Positions 13,111 to 26,827 are shown, counted from the first letter of the stretch. The stretch is DNA of 64,000 bases from Lunularia cruciata (GCA_948567375.1 OX419756.1:38640333-38704332); one strand, 5' to 3'. Notes: a model not told the origin generated them from the sequence alone. A program made the numbers and translations.

Positions 13111-13127
13111 AACCTCCCTCCTTTTAA
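13111..13127 (-). other. Polypurine tract of element C
   Basis: On the minus strand AAAAGGAGGGAGG lies directly before the 3' LTR, in the position used to prime plus-strand DNA synthesis. The chromodomain-like reading stops just upstream. Confidence 0.8.
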
Positions 13128-15518
13128 GACGCAACGTCCTCATTGTGCAATTGTTGCTCAAATGCTTTCACCAACACCGGTGCATGTGTCAAATTGGCAG
13201 CGGGCTTCCATGTTGCTTCATAGAGGAGGTAACCTTTCCACTGTATGAGATAGTCCACCCGGGATGGCGAGTACAATGCATGCATTTTTGGAGAATACGC
13301 TCCACTTCATATTCTTTTGTGCCATCAATGAGTGTCAGACACGGTCAAATGTCTTGTGTGGAATGACCCTAGCCTGATTGGGAAGCATATCTATGTAGAA
13401 GGGAAACATGGAACACTGGATGGATCTTCATGTGTGGTGGTAGCTCAAGGTGATAGGCCACAGCGCCGACGTGACGAAGAATTGAGAAAGGCCCAATAAA
13501 ACAAGGTCTGAGCTTACAAGGTCCAACTAATGTGAGGTTGGTTGTTGATAGCCACACTTGATCCCCAACATTGAACTCCATGTGCATACAGTGTGCATCA
13601 GTATACTACTTTTGTCTATTTTGTGCAATCTGTAATCTGTGGTTGGCGCTCTCCACACCGTGTTGGATTCTAGAAACAAATGTGTTGATGTCATCGACCT
13701 TGGTAGCCACTAGACTGGTCTTCATCAAGCTAGAAGGTGTGAAGGGATGTTCACCATATATGAGGAAGAACGGAGTGACCTGGGTGGATGTATTCACTAA
13801 ATTGTTGTAAGCAAATTCCACCAACGGGAGTAGGGTGTCCCACCTCTCTTGCTCTTCTAAGGTGAAGCCGCGTAACATGTCTTCAATCATGCAATTAGCC
13901 TGCTCTATTTAGCCATTTGTTTGTGAGTGATAAGCTATGGACATGGCCAACTTGGTTTTGAAGAAACCAAAGAGTGTTCGCCAAAACAAACTAGTGAATT
14001 GAGTGCCTCTATGAGTGATAAGTACTCTAGACATGCCATGGTGAGAGAAGATTGCATCTTAATATAATTGAGCTAGTTGTGGAGCGGTCACATCCTTGGT
14101 GGTAGTGCGTACATGAATCATTTTGTTGAGCCGGTCCACAAATACCACGATGGAGTCAAACCCTGAAGTGGTCTTGGGTAATTCACATACGAGATCCATA
14201 CTCACTTGTTCCCAACGTTGGGTAGGTGTGGGGAGAGGTTAAAGGAGCCCTATAGGAGCTTGATTAGAGGGTTTGTTCTATTGACAAAGTAGGCAGTTGT
14301 GCATGTAGTCCATCACGTTGTTGCTCATCTTGGACCAATAGTAATGGCATTGGACTACATCCAAGGTCTTATCCACTCCGACATGACCGGCAATGGCCAA
14401 ATCATGACATTCCGCTAGAATAGTGGTGCGTACTTTTGGGACATTTGGGATCTATAATCTGCCATCACAAAAGATGAGTCCTTGGGTGCTAGTGATGCCT
14501 TTGGATGATTGCACTTCTACAATCTACGGATCAATTTTTGTAGTAGCCAGAATCTCTGGCCAGAATTCAAGGTTAATCTTAACCTCTACCACCAAGTTGT
14601 TTGCCATTGGCATGCGGGTGAATGCATCTGCAAGTTGCTTCTTACCTTCCATGTAGATGATTGACATGTTGAAGCGTTGTTGCCACTCTGCCTACCAAAT
14701 TTGGCAATGAGATAGATCATTCTGCGTCTCGAGGTAGACTAGAGGTTTGTGGTCTGTCTCTACTACAAATGCCTTCTCGCCTAAATAGTGCTTCCAATGC
14801 TTGGTTTCCAGAACAATGGCCAACTCTTCTTGTTCGGTGGTGTAGTAGTTTTGCTTTGCCGGTAACAACTTTCAAGAGAAATATGCAATTGGATGCCATC
14901 CGTCATGCCACTCTTGTTGTAGGAATGCTTCTATTGCTATGCCTAATGCATTTGTAAGCAACTTGATTGGTCATTTTGGGTCATACCACTTCAAGATTGG
15001 TGCATGTAGTAAGGCGGCTTTCAATTCTTGAAAGGCCAACTCTTGTGCGGTTCCCCATGTCCACTTCTTCCCCTTGCCAAGTAGTGCTATTAAAGGCCGT
15101 GCAACCTTGGAGAAGTCCTTGATAAATCTACGATAGAATCCCATCAACCCCAAGAAGCTCTTGAGTTAGTCTGATCTTCTGGGGCACGCCATTTTTGAAT
15201 GACCTCTATCTTATCTATCAATACTTGAATGCCCTCGGCACTTACTCTATGCCCCAAGTAGTCTACTTAAGACTTGCAAAACTTGCACTTTGAGATTTTG
15301 GCATACAATTGATTCTATCTTAGAATCTAGAGGACTTCTTGTAGATGTTGTTTATGTTCTGTCATTGTGCTAGTATATACTAAGATATCGTCCAAGAAGA
15401 CAATAACAGACTTATCCAAGTATGGATGAAATATGTCATTCATTAGACTCATGAAAGTGCCAGGTGCATTGGTGAGGCCAAAAGGCATCACAAGATACTC
15501 AAAGTGGTCATACTTGGT

Positions 15519-16220
15519 TCAAAAGGCAATTTTGTACATATCTTCCTCTACAATTTGGATTTGATTGTAACCGCTCCGCAAGTCTAATTTGGTGAAGTAT
15601 CTCGCTCCATGGAGTTGATCAAACAGGTCATCCATGCAAGGTAAGGGGTATTTGTTATTCACCGTTTGCTGATTGAGACCTTGATAGTCAATGCACATGC
15701 ACATAGTACCATCCTTCTTCTTCACAAACAAGACAAGAGCACCGTATGGTGATATGCTAGGTTGGATGAACCCCTTTTGTAGCATCTCCTCAATTTGAGT
15801 CTTACACTCCTCCAACTCATGAGGTGATAGGCGATATGGGGCCTTACAAGGAGGTGTCTTCCCCGGGAGTGTCTCAATTTTATGATCTACTCTCCTTTTT
15901 GGTGGTAATCTTGAGGGTAGATCATTGGGAAAGACATCTTGAAATTCATCCACCACAGCTTTCAATTTCTCAAGAACCTGTCCATCGAGTTGTGCACTCT
16001 GGACTTCTCTTATTAGACCCTTGAAACGTCTATCGGTCTTACAGATAGTTGCCGTCCTTATGACATATAGAGGCAAATCCTGCTTGGGTGATTTTTCTTT
16101 CACCCCAATAATTGACCATTGGTGGGTTCTCATTACTTTCTTCCTCCAATCTACCATAGGGTTGTAATGCTCCATCCATGACATGCCTAAGATTGCATCA
16201 TAACAAGCTAATTGTATCAC
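15519..16220 (-). mobile_element. Reverse transcriptase segment of element C
   Basis: A 233-codon open segment. Near its middle are the pre-RT motif [19 protein letters not shown] and [10 protein letters not shown]. The fingers and palm follow with [23 protein letters not shown] and [14 protein letters not shown]. These are typical of Ty3/gypsy chromoviruses. It is the longest uninterrupted polymerase piece in the stack. Confidence 0.9.
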
Positions 16221-17640
16221 TTGCTACTCAATTGCTTCTTTATGTTCTCCTATAGAGAGTGTTACCCATCTAGGAAGTGATTCAATCCTCTCTATTTGCC
16301 CGTTAGGCAACTCTACTTCTTCACTCTTATCCCTCTCTAGATCCATTCCCAATCTTATTGCAACAAAGTGAGATAAGAAATTCTCTGTTGCTCCCGGATC
16401 GATTCACTTGATTGCCTTCTAGGACTCCATTCACGACAATCAATTGTGAGGTTGCCTTTCGGGATCTTTGCGCATTAGTCTTCTTCTTTCTCTTGCTTCT
16501 CTTCTTCCTTATTGAGCCAATAAGGCCCAAGGTACATTTATAGGCAATCTCCGTTTTCCAAAGTGATTTCTACCTCCTCCTCTTCAATGCGCCTCTCCAT
16601 GTTGTTCAAAGATCGCCTGTACAAAGGCCAAGGGCCTCTAGGGAAACGAGTGCAACAGTTGGTAGATATGTGCCCAATATAGCCACAATTGTAACAACGG
16701 CGTTGTTCTCCTTGAGTTCCTTCTCCTCGTGGGACTCCATCTCTTCATTCTTCTACCCATCCATGCTCCTCTTGAAGCGGTCGTGCTCCTCGATCTCAAA
16801 ATCAAAGGTTGCCCAACTCCATCGGTATTGGTCCACCCATGTGTGGCATTTTTGCCTGATAATGTTGAGGTGGAACTACTCCTTCAACTCCACACAATGC
16901 TCTTGTTATTCTTTGCGCACAAGCAATGGCTTCAAATACCGTGCGAGGGTTTTGCACCATGATTCTTTAACCCTCGTTTGAAATTGTCAAGAGTCTCTGT
17001 TGGACTCATATCGGTTATTGCAACTTGTAGATCCAAAAATGCCTCTACATACTCTTGTATGCTATTCTTCAGTCTCAATCCCCATAGTTGGGTTCAAGCA
17101 ATCAACACAGAATCCACCGAGTGGAAATTCTTTAGCAATCCTTCTTGCATTGCTGTCCACGTGACCTCCCTTCTCTCCGCCAACATGGATTGTTCCCAAG
17201 TATCATACAATGTGACGGTTTATCGGTCAAGTACCCACATGCAAACACGCTTGCAGCATGCTCTGTGATCTTTATTGAGAACAATCGGAAATATTGATTC
17301 ATTCACGAGATCCAATTTTCCACTACTCCCATCATACGCTGCCCCATATAAGGCTCGATGTTGCATGTCTTCTTCATCTGGAGTAGCAATGTGGCTTCAT
17401 CATTGATAGGGTTCGTAGACACAGGTGCCTCTCCAAGTACTTCGTCACAAGTATTGGGTTTTGAGACGGCTCTTCTTCTTGCATGGCTTGATTGTTCTTG
17501 AGGATTTGCACTTGACTTTGTAATGTCTCCACGGTCATCTAAATCTCTCAAAATTCATTCAACATCCCTTGCATTCCTTGCACCAGCTCTTGCAATTGCA
17601 GATCCATGGTTCCTGCAACACTCAATTGCTAATGTCTACT

Positions 17641-18070
17641 TCAATACAGAGTCAATATGATCACTCTAGACGGCTCACAAACTATTGGAACTACCATTGG
17701 GACCTCCAAAGCTATCACTCGTTGATAACACTCCTTGCCGAAATTCCTAACCACAAAATCTCTAAACATCACTTTCAATCTCACTACATAACGGATTTCT
17801 ACTTGAGTGTTGAAAGGGAGAGGATTTGGGACATTCACATCCATATTATCATAATAGAATGTAGATTGTCAAATCACACTCTTTGTCATATATCACCATA
17901 GGTAGAATCACTGGGTTTGGTGAGTTCATCACCCTATCCATGAATTCTACGCCAAAGTGATAAACTAGCGATACCCTCATTTGCTCACGTTGGATATACA
18001 TAACCTTGATGTGGAAGGGATTCGGGAATGGAAAACTAGGTGCGGGAAATTGTCCTCCCGGTGCATCCAT
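17641..18070 (-). mobile_element. Gag leader modules of element C
   Basis: Two adjoining open segments. The upstream one contains YIQREQMRVSLVYHFG, the downstream one YVVRLKVMFRDFVVRNFG, each followed by a hydrophobic strand of the type P(V/I)xxPMV or VPMVVPIV and a TxY ending. Related modules occur in A, E and D. Confidence 0.7.
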
Positions 18071-18194
18071 CCCCTTTGCTCTCTAAAGTCCTTCCTAAGT
18101 CTAACAATTACTCTATGTTCTCCACCTCAAATTACTCAGTGTCAGTAGTTCGTGCTCTTCCAAGAGGGGTGATCCACTCTCTTGGACTGAGACA

Positions 18195-18209
18195 CTTGCT
18201 CAGATACCA
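18195..18209 (-). other. Primer binding site of element C
   Basis: TGGTATCTGAGCAAG on the minus strand, one base inside the 5' LTR, matches the initiator tRNA-Met primer type. Confidence 0.8.
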
Positions 18210-18210
18210 T

Positions 18211-18948
18211 TGTAATACTCCAAGGACAAGAGAAGAGAGAAAACATAGATTACACACTCAACATTCAGTGCCCCAAAGGAACACCTTCTCTTTATTATAT
18301 AGACAAAGAGGATCTCCTCCAAGGAAGCTCCACCATAAGATTAGGCACACAGATAGGTGACATGTCATCAAGCTCCACCCTTGGATTACTTACTTGGATG
18401 GGTGACATGTCGGTCTAGGTCCTATCTGGTTGGTCAAACAAGCTTTGACTGGAGGGAATCTTTTAGAGAATCTTCTTGTAGAAGTCTCAAAATCACATGA
18501 GTAAGGTACCATTGGAAAGCTCTCGACAAGACAAACCAAGGGGGAGGGAAGACCAACCATTCCTTTGTTGGACGGTGCAATTTGCACATTTTCAAGGCCT
18601 AATTCATCCGTTTAGGCCTCCGAAATTGCCTTCAAAGATTTCAAGTATATTTTGGTTCCTACTCTATTAGTAGAAGTCCCCTTTTGGTGATATCTCTTTC
18701 TGATCTGTTTGGTCCATCATGTGTAACATCCTTCTAGATGTTACCAAACCAATTCTCACCTTTAAATAATATGTCTAACTATTGGTTCTAAGGTTCTCAA
18801 GTCTATTTTGGTTTTTGCTCTATTAGTAGAAGTACTCTTTTGGTGATACTTTTATCTGATCTATTTTGACCATCATGTATAAAATCATTCTAGATGTTAC
18901 CAAACCAAATTTCACATCTAGATCATATGGCTAGCTTGTGGTATTACA
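18211..18948 (-). repeat. 5' LTR of element C (738 bp)
   Basis: Same length as the 12373 copy and about 97% identical by hand count. It also carries the doubled U3 sub-repeat. The primer site flanks its inner edge. Confidence 0.92.
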
Positions 18949-19013
18949 AAGATCAGATTGGGACACTTGAATGTGGATAAACTCTAAATGCCTAGCATGA
19001 GTTTTGGCTCTTG

Positions 19014-19021
19014 TATTTATA
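19014..19021 (-). promoter_or_regulatory. TATA box of element B 5' LTR
   Basis: The same TATAAATA on the minus strand at the equivalent LTR position, identical to the copy at 7775-7782. Confidence 0.6.
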
Positions 19022-19249
19022 GGGATCCTAAAAGGCTCTTGAGAAGCTTCTCAAGAAGCTTCCTTGAGCCGCTTTGGAATGCAAGCAAAGTTAATTGGGA
19101 AATTTCCCAAGAAGCTTCCTTTTAGAAGCCGCTTACTTGGCATGCAAGCTACGCTAGTTGGAAGCTTCTAGAAGCTTCCTTCTTGAAACTACCTACTTGG
19201 AGTGCAAGCTAAGCTAGCCGGGAAGCTTCCTAAGAAGTTTCCTAGATAC

Positions 19250-19262
19250 TTCTAGAATATTC
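19250..19262. promoter_or_regulatory. Perfect heat-shock element in 5' LTR of B
   Basis: The same TTCTAGAATATTC as at 7988-8000, kept although the surrounding LTR has changed at about one base in ten. Several neighbouring GAAGCTTC dyads are kept too. Confidence 0.65.
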
Positions 19263-20708
19263 TAGGCTAATTTGTCTTATTTGCTACTTTGTTAGCCTTC
19301 CTAACTTCGTCACTAAACTCCATATTGTTCTAGTTAGCCTTGGAGTAGTATGATAGAGTTTGGTTTCTTTGCCTTCTTAGTCCATGGTATGTTACCATAA
19401 TAGCCATCAGAGGTTCATCTTGAAGGAGAGGCATGCCGGCTCACATTTTTGGTTTTGTTTAATAGGATCTCTCTAGAAGGCAAGATAATGTTCCACTTAC
19501 AATTCTATATTAGACAAAAGGACACTATGAGAGCTCACTTGGAGAGAACATTAGGGAAGGAGAGAGGTAACCTTATGTTAGAGAACCAAGACCCATTTTT
19601 ATACCCTGTAGTCCATTATGATTTTTTTGAGGTAACATTATATATCTTGTACACATGAGAGGATTTGGAGAGATTGTGTGAGGTGGATTGCAGATTTTGG
19701 GGATTATGAAGATTTTGGGCAAAATCTCAAGTTTAAGATCTAGAGTTGTAATTTCTATGTATGATAGCTTAGGTTATTTTCTATTTACCACACTTGAAAT
19801 TATTTTGAGAGCTAGTATACACATTGAGAATTTTTGAAAGTTGATAGAGTAAACTTCTCCCAAAACTACATGCTCTCTAGAAATTTGTATAGAATCTGCT
19901 ATTCCTTCAATTTTCAATGGATTGTTTTGAAACTTTGCAAAAAAATTGAGTTTATAATATTTTACCTTTGGCTCAAGCATTAGAGAGAGATCATTCCTAC
20001 GTAAAAAGTTATGAGTTTTTAAATCAAGGGGGTGGTTTTCAGATCAAATCTGAAATATGTGTGCTAAATAAAAAGATGCCTAGGCCAAATGGCTACATTA
20101 AAAGATCTAAAATTTTACAAGTGGGAACACCTTAGTGTTTTTATCTAGTGTGAAAATTTTTAGAAGATTGTGATGTACCAGCTAAGAGAATTTAGTGAAA
20201 TTGTGAGAAGGGGTCAATTTTGGAGAGTTGAGATCTCATGCATGAGGAGTGTGATAGCAACCAAAACCATGTTTGAGTGTTTAGATTCATCTTAGGAACA
20301 TGGAAGGTCACCAAGCATAGGATTTGAGGCTATGCATGGTTCCCCAAGGGTTTGAGGTGATTTAAAGGGTGGATTTGAAAAAAAATAATTTAGAATTGAC
20401 CTTTGAAAGCAAGAGATTGAGGGAAAAGAGAGGCTTACTTGACTTGGGTTTGCATGTAGTATCATCTTCATCAAGATTGGAAGGGAGAAGATCTAAGACT
20501 AAGGAGTTGTCTGAGGTTTATAGAGTGGAATGACTTCCAAAAGGACATGATTATAAAAGAATAATAATAGTTTTGGAGGCTTTGGTGAAAGATCTTAGAG
20601 AGAATCTTAGTACAACTACAAAAATATTATCACCTTTATTAGCTAGTTCTCAAGATTAGTGATGGAGGTAATCTTTCAGCTTATGTATAAACTATCTATG
20701 AGTGTTAG

Positions 20709-21297
20709 TGTAATATTCCAAGGATATTAGAGAAATACATAAGAAAAAACATAGGTTTCACACTCAAACTTTGGTGTCTCAAGGGAGCACCTTTTCCTTA
20801 TTATATAGCCAAAGAGGATCTCTTCCAAGGATGCTCCACCATAGGATTAGGTACATGGATAGGTGACTTTTCAGCAAACTTTACCCTTAGATTACTTGCT
20901 TGTATGGGTGACATGCCAATCTTAGTCCCATCTGGTTGGTCAAATAGGCTTTAGCAAGAGGGAATCTTTTAGGGAATCTTCTTGTAGGAATCTCAAAATC
21001 ACATGGGTGAGCTACCGTTGGAAAGCTCTTGGTGAAACAAACCAAGGAGAGTGAACGCCAGCCTTTTCTCTATGGGGGGAGGGAATATACAAATTTTTTA
21101 AATCTAATTCATGTGTTTAGGCCTCTCGAATTGCCTTTGAAGTTTTCAAGTCTATTTTGGTTTTTCCCCTATTAGTAGAAGTGGTCTTTTGGTTAAACCT
21201 CTATCTGATCTACTTATTCCATCATGTATAACATCCTTCCTGATGTTACCAAACCAAATTTCATCTCTAGATCATATGTCTAGCTATTGGTATTACA
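20709..21297 (-). repeat. 3' LTR of element E (589 bp)
   Basis: TGTAATATTCC...GGTATTACA on the plus strand, preceded by the duplication GTTAG. It has one U3 sub-repeat, unlike C and F. Confidence 0.9.
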
Positions 21298-24285
21298 AAT
21301 CTCCATCCTTTTAAGAGGCAACATCCTTGTTGTAAAGCTATTGCTCAAAATATTTCACTAACACTAAAGCATAGGTCAAATTGGCTGGTGGCTCCCATGT
21401 TGCTTCATATAGTGGGTAACCTTTCCATTGTATGAGATATTCCACACAGGGGGTGACAAGTACCATGGATGTATTTTTGGAGAATTCATTCAACTTTGTA
21501 TTCCTCCATGCCATCAATGAGTGTCAAGCAGGGTCAAATGTCTTGTATGGGGGGATAGTTGCCTAGTCAGGGTGCATATATGCATAGTAGGGAGACATGG
21601 AACATTGAATGGATCTTCATGTGTAGTGGTAGCTTGAGGTGATAGGTCACAACACCGATTCAACAAAGAATGGGAAAGGGCTCAATAAAACAAGGTCTGA
21701 GCTTGCAAGGGCCAACTAATGTGAGGTTGGTTGTTGACAGCCAAACCTAATCTCCCACTTGGAACTCCATGTACCTATGGTGTGCACACGCATACTACTT
21801 TTGTAAATTTTTGGCAATTTGCAACTTGTTTTGGCATTCTCTATGCCTTGTTGGATTCTTAAAACAAAAGAGTTGACATCATCAACCTTGGTAGTCATCA
21901 GGCTGATTTTCATCAAGCTCAAAGGTGTGAAAGGATGCTCACCATACATGAGGAAGAATGGTGTGACTTGGGTGGAGGCATTTATTGAATTGTTGTAGGC
22001 AAATTTCACCAATAGAAGTAAAGTGTCCCACCTCTCTTGCTCGTCTAAGGTGAAGCCTCAAAGCATATCTTCAATAGTCCAATTAGCCCGCTCTGTTTGG
22101 CCATCGGTTTGTGGATGGTAAGCTGTGGACATAGCCAATTTGGTTTTGAAGAAGCCAAAGAGTGTTCTCCAAAATGGACTAGTAAATTGAGTGCCTCTAT
22201 TGGTGATGAGCACTCAAGACAAGCCATGGTGAGAGAAGAGTGCATCTAAGTACAACTGAGCTAGTTGTGGAGCTGTCACATCCTTGGCTGTAGGACATAC
22301 ATGAATCATTTTACTGAGTTGGTCAACAAAAACCACAATGGAGTCAAACCCTAAGGTGAGCTTGGGCAATTCATAGACTAGATCCATACTCACTTGTTCC
22401 CAATGTTGCGTAGGAGTAGGGAGGGCTTTTAGGAGTCCTATAGGAGCTTGATTAAAGGCTTTGTTTTGTTGAAATAGTAGGTAGCTCCAAACATATACAT
22501 CACATCATTGCTCATGTTGGGCCATTAGTAATGGTGTTGGATTGCATCCAAGGTCTTGACCTGCAATGGCAAAATCATGACATTCCACTAAGATGGTGGT
22601 TCGTAATTCTAGAGCATTTAGGATCCATAATTTACCATCACAAAAAATGAGTCCTTGGTTGTTGGTGATGCCTTTGGATGATCAAGCTCCTACGATTTGT
22701 GGATCTATTTTTGTAGCAGCTAGAATCTTTGGCCAAAATTCAAGGTTCATCTTGACCTCTACCACTAAATTGTTTGCCATTGGCATTCTAGTGAATGCAT
22801 CTGCAAGTTGCTTCTTGCCTTCCACATAGGTAATTTTCATGTTGAATCATTGTCGCCACTCTACCCATTTGAATCCAGCAACAAGAGAGATCTTTTTGTG
22901 TCTCAAGGTAGACTAGAGGTTTATTGTCTGTCTCCACAACAAATACCTTCTCGCCAAGAGAGTGCCTCCAATGCTTGGTTGCAAGGGCAATGGCTAGCTC
23001 TTCTCCCTCTATGGTGTGATAATTGCATTTTGCCAATAATAGCTTTTGAGATAAATATGCAATTGGATGCCACCTATCATGCCATTCTTATTGTAGGACT
23101 CCCTCTATTGCTACGCTTGATGCATCGATAGCCAATTTGATTGGACTTTTTAGGTCATACCATTTTCAAGATTGGTGCATGTAGCAAGGCATTTTTCAAT
23201 TCTTGAAAGGCCAACTCTTGTATGGTTCTCCACTTCCACTTCTTCACCTTGCCTAGTAGTGTTGTTAAAGGTTGTGCCACCTTGGAGAAGTCCTTGACAA
23301 ACCAACAATAGAACCTCGCTCAACCCCAAGAAGCTCCTAAGTTTAGGTTGATCTTCTAGAGTGATCTATTTTTGAATGACCTTTATTTTATCTTTTAATC
23401 CTTGGATACCCTCTACACTTACTCTATGCCCCAAGTAGTCTACTTCAGATTTGCCAAACTTGCACTTTGAGATTTTGGCATACAAGTGATTATATCTTAG
23501 AATTTGGAGGACTTCTTGTAGACAATGTTTGTGTTTCATCATCATCCTACTATATACTAAGTTGTCATCTAGGAAGACAATAACAAACTTATCCAAATAT
23601 GGCCAAAATATATCATTCATCAGACTCATGAAAGTGGCAAGTGCATCGGTGAGGCCAAATGGCATCACATGGTACTCAAAGTGGCCATACTTGAAAGGCA
23701 ATTTTGTATGCATCTTCCTCTGCAATCCAAATTTGATTGTAACCACTCCGCAAGTTTGGTTTGCTGAAGTGTCTTGCTTCATTGAGTTGATTAAATAGGG
23801 TTGTCAAACTTATCAATTTCTTAAGAATTTGTCCATTGAGTTGTGCACTCTTGACTTCTCTTGTTAGACCCATAAAACCTCTATTTGTCTTATAGATAGT
23901 TGTTGTTCCTACGATATAGAGAGGTAATTTCTGCCTATGTGCTCTTTCACTAACCCCAATGATCATACATTGACAAGTGCTCACTGATTTCTTCTTCTAA
24001 TCTACAATAGGGTTGTATTGCTCCATCTAAGGCATGCCTAAGATTGCATCATAATTAGCTAATTGTATCACTTGTCACTCAATTGCTTCTTGATATTCTC
24101 CTACAAAGAGTGTTACCCTTCTAGATAATGATTTAATCTTCTCCGTTTGCCCATTAGGTACCTCTACTTCTTGGCTCTCATCTTTCTCTAGATACATCTC
24201 CAATTTTATTGCAATAGAGCGAGATAAGAAATTCTATGTTGCTCAAGGATCTATCAATACTCTCACATGATTGCCTTCTTGGACC

Positions 24286-25034
24286 TGTAATACTCTGAGG
24301 ACAAGAGAACTCTTCAAAAGAGAAAATGCAGGTTTCACACTCAATCCTCAAGTGCCTCAAAGGAGCACCTTCTCTTTATTATATAGCCAAGGAAGATCTC
24401 CTCCAAGAAAGCTCCACCATAGGATTAGGTACATGGATAGGTGACTTGTCATTAAGATTCACCCTTAGATTACTTGGTTGGGTGGGTGATATGTCTATCA
24501 CAGTTCCATTTGGTTGGTCAAACAAGCTTTGACTATATGGAATATTTTAGGGAATCTTCCTAAAGGAATCTCATAATCACGTGGGTGAGGTACTGTTGGA
24601 AAGCTCTTGGTAAGACAAACTGGGGGTAGGCTAGCTTACTCTCCATTTGGGGAGGGATTGACACATTTCTAAGGCCTAATTCATCCGTTTAGGCCTCCAA
24701 AATTGCCTCATAAGTTTTTAGGACTATTTTGGCTTTTGCCCTATTAGTAGAAGTGCTCTTTTGGTGATACCTCTATTTGATCTACATTCTCCATCATGTG
24801 TAACATCCTTCTATATGGTACCACCCTAAGCTTCACATGTAGATCATATGCCTAGCTATTGATTCTAAAGTTTCCAAGCATGTTTTGGTTTTTGGCCTAT
24901 AAGTAGAAGTACTCTTTTGGTGATACCTCTAGCTTATCTACTAAGTCCATTATGTATACCATCCTTCTAGATGTTACCAAACCAAATTTTATCTCTAGAT
25001 CTTCTAGATCATCTATCTAGCTATTGGTATTACA
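24286..25034 (-). mobile_element. Solo LTR F inside element E
   Basis: A 749-bp LTR with TG...CA ends and no internal region. Flanks GGACC (24281-24285) and AGACT (25035-25039 region) fit an original GGACT, which is the sequence at the matching site in element C near 16424. It carries two U3 sub-repeats, so it belongs with C rather than E. Solo LTRs arise by recombination between the two LTRs of one element. Confidence 0.85.
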
Positions 25035-26827
25035 AGACTTCATTCCCAACAATCAATTGTGAGTTTGCCTTTCTAGATCTTTGTGCACTCATCTTCTTCC
25101 TCCCCTCACTTATCTACTTCCCTATTGAGCCAATAAGGCCGCAAGGTACCGTTATTGGTGATCTTTATTTTGTGAGGTGATTTCTGCATCCTCTTCTTCT
25201 ATACGTCACTCCATGTTGTTCAAAGATTACTTGTATGGAGGCAGAGGGTCTCTAGGGAGATGAGCATGACAATTGATGGAGATGCGCTCAATACGACCAC
25301 AATTTTGGCAATGACATTGTTCTCCTTGAGTTCCTTCTCCTTGTGGGACTCCATTTCTTTGTTCTTCCACCCGTCTCCGCTCTCCTTGAAGCGATCGTGC
25401 TCCTCTATCTCAAAACCAAAGGTTGCCCATTCATAGGTGTTGGTCCACCAATATGTGGCATTTTTGCCCAATAATGTTGAGGCTGAACTTCTCCTTCACC
25501 TCCTCCAAGTGCCCCTTATTCTCTAAGCACAAGCAATGACTTCAAATATAGAGCAAGGATTTTGTACCATGATTTCTTGGTGAATCTGGTCCTTCAACCC
25601 TCATTTGAAATTGTCTAGAGCCTCTACTGGACTCATGTTGGTTATCACAACTTGTAGATCCAAAAATGCTTCTACTTACTCTTGTACACTATTCTTTTGT
25701 TTCAATCCCCATAGTCAGATTTGGTCCATCTGGACAGAATCCACAAATTGGAAATTCTTTAGAAGTCCTTCTTGCATTGTTGTCCACGTGACTTCTCTTC
25801 TTTTTGCCAACATTGATCATTCCCAAGCATCATACCATGTGAGTGCCTTGTCAGTCAAGTGCCCACATGCAAACACACCTGCGGTATGTTTGGTGATCTT
25901 TGTCAAGAGCAAATGGAAGTATCAATTCATTCTTGAGACCCAATTCTCCACTACTCCTATAGCATGCTGCTCCTTGTAAGGCTTGATATTGCAAGTCTTC
26001 TTCATCCTTAGTAAAAATGTGAATTTGTCATTGGTTGCGTTCAATGTCACAGGCACGGGTGCCTCTCCAAGTACTTCAATAGCAAGTACTAGGCTTTAAG
26101 ATGGTTCTCCTTCTTGCATTGTTTGATCATTCTTGAAGGTTTGTACTTGATTTTTAATGCCTCCATGGTCATCTTGATCTCCCAAAACTCATTCAACATC
26201 CCTTATATTCTTTGCATCAGTTCTTGCAATTGCGGATCCATGGTTCTTGTAAACGCTCACTTGCTTCTTCATATGTCAATAAAGAGTTAATATGATCACT
26301 TCAAAGGATGCACAAACTATTGGGACTACCATTGGGACTTTGGAAGATATTACTCTTTGATAATATTCCTCACCAAAATTCTTGATTATAAAATCTCTAA
26401 ACATCACTTTTGGTCTAATTATGTAGCAAATTTCTACTTGAGTGTTGAAAGGGAGAGGTTGTGAGACATTCAGATCTATCACAAAAAAATGTAGATTGGC
26501 AAATCCCACTCTCTATTGTAAATCACTACAGGTAGAATCATCGGGTTTGGTGAGTTCATCACTATGTCCATGAACTCTACTCCGAAATGGTAAACAAGAA
26601 ACTTTCACTTGTTCTCACTGGATGTACATGATCTTGATGTGAAATGGATTTAAGAATAGAAAATGGGTTGTACTCCAAGAGCTTCTATCCCATCTCTCTC
26701 TAAAACACTCATAACTTATCAATTGCTCTGGGATTTTTCTCCTCAAAATTACTCAATCTTAATAGCTTATGTTCTTCTAAGAGGAGTGATCCACTCTCTT
26801 GGATTGAAATATTTTCTCTAATACCAC

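Larger units (their letters stand above)
12373..18948 (-). mobile_element. Element C: youngest chromovirus, inserted in LTR of B
   Basis: A 6576-bp minus-strand element with two 738-bp LTRs, TG...CA ends and a 5-bp target duplication AAGAT (12368-12372; 18949-18953). From high to low coordinates: 5' LTR, primer site 18209-18195, leader modules (18070-17641), gag (about 17550-16330), reverse transcriptase in a 233-codon open segment (16220-15519), RNase H (about 15150-14720), integrase (about 14400-13369), a chromodomain (about 13330-13128), a purine tract (13127-13111) and the 3' LTR. It looks nearly full length but is broken by several changes. I count about 23 differences between LTRs (3%). 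At the grass rate of 1.3e-8 per site per year that is near 1 million years, but the rate in this lineage is unknown. Confidence 0.93.
7671..19332 (-). mobile_element. Element B: Ty3/gypsy chromovirus fossil
   Basis: A minus-strand chromovirus inserted in the LTR of element D with a 5-bp duplication GTTAG (7666-7670 and 19333-19337). Reading from high to low coordinates: 5' LTR (19332-18954 and 12372-12329, split by element C), primer site 12327-12313, gag (about 11475-11266), protease (11043-10762), RNase H (10115-9879), integrase (9611-8320), a chromodomain (8217-8071) and the 3' LTR (8070-7671). It is broken by many changes. Its LTRs differ by about 10%, so it is clearly older than C, which sits inside it, and younger than D. 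Confidence 0.9.
18954..19332 (-). repeat. 5' LTR of element B, main fragment
   Basis: It continues the LTR interrupted at 12372 and aligns along its length with 7708-8070. The perfect heat-shock element and the TATA box are both retained. The target duplication GTTAG follows at 19333-19337. Confidence 0.9.
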
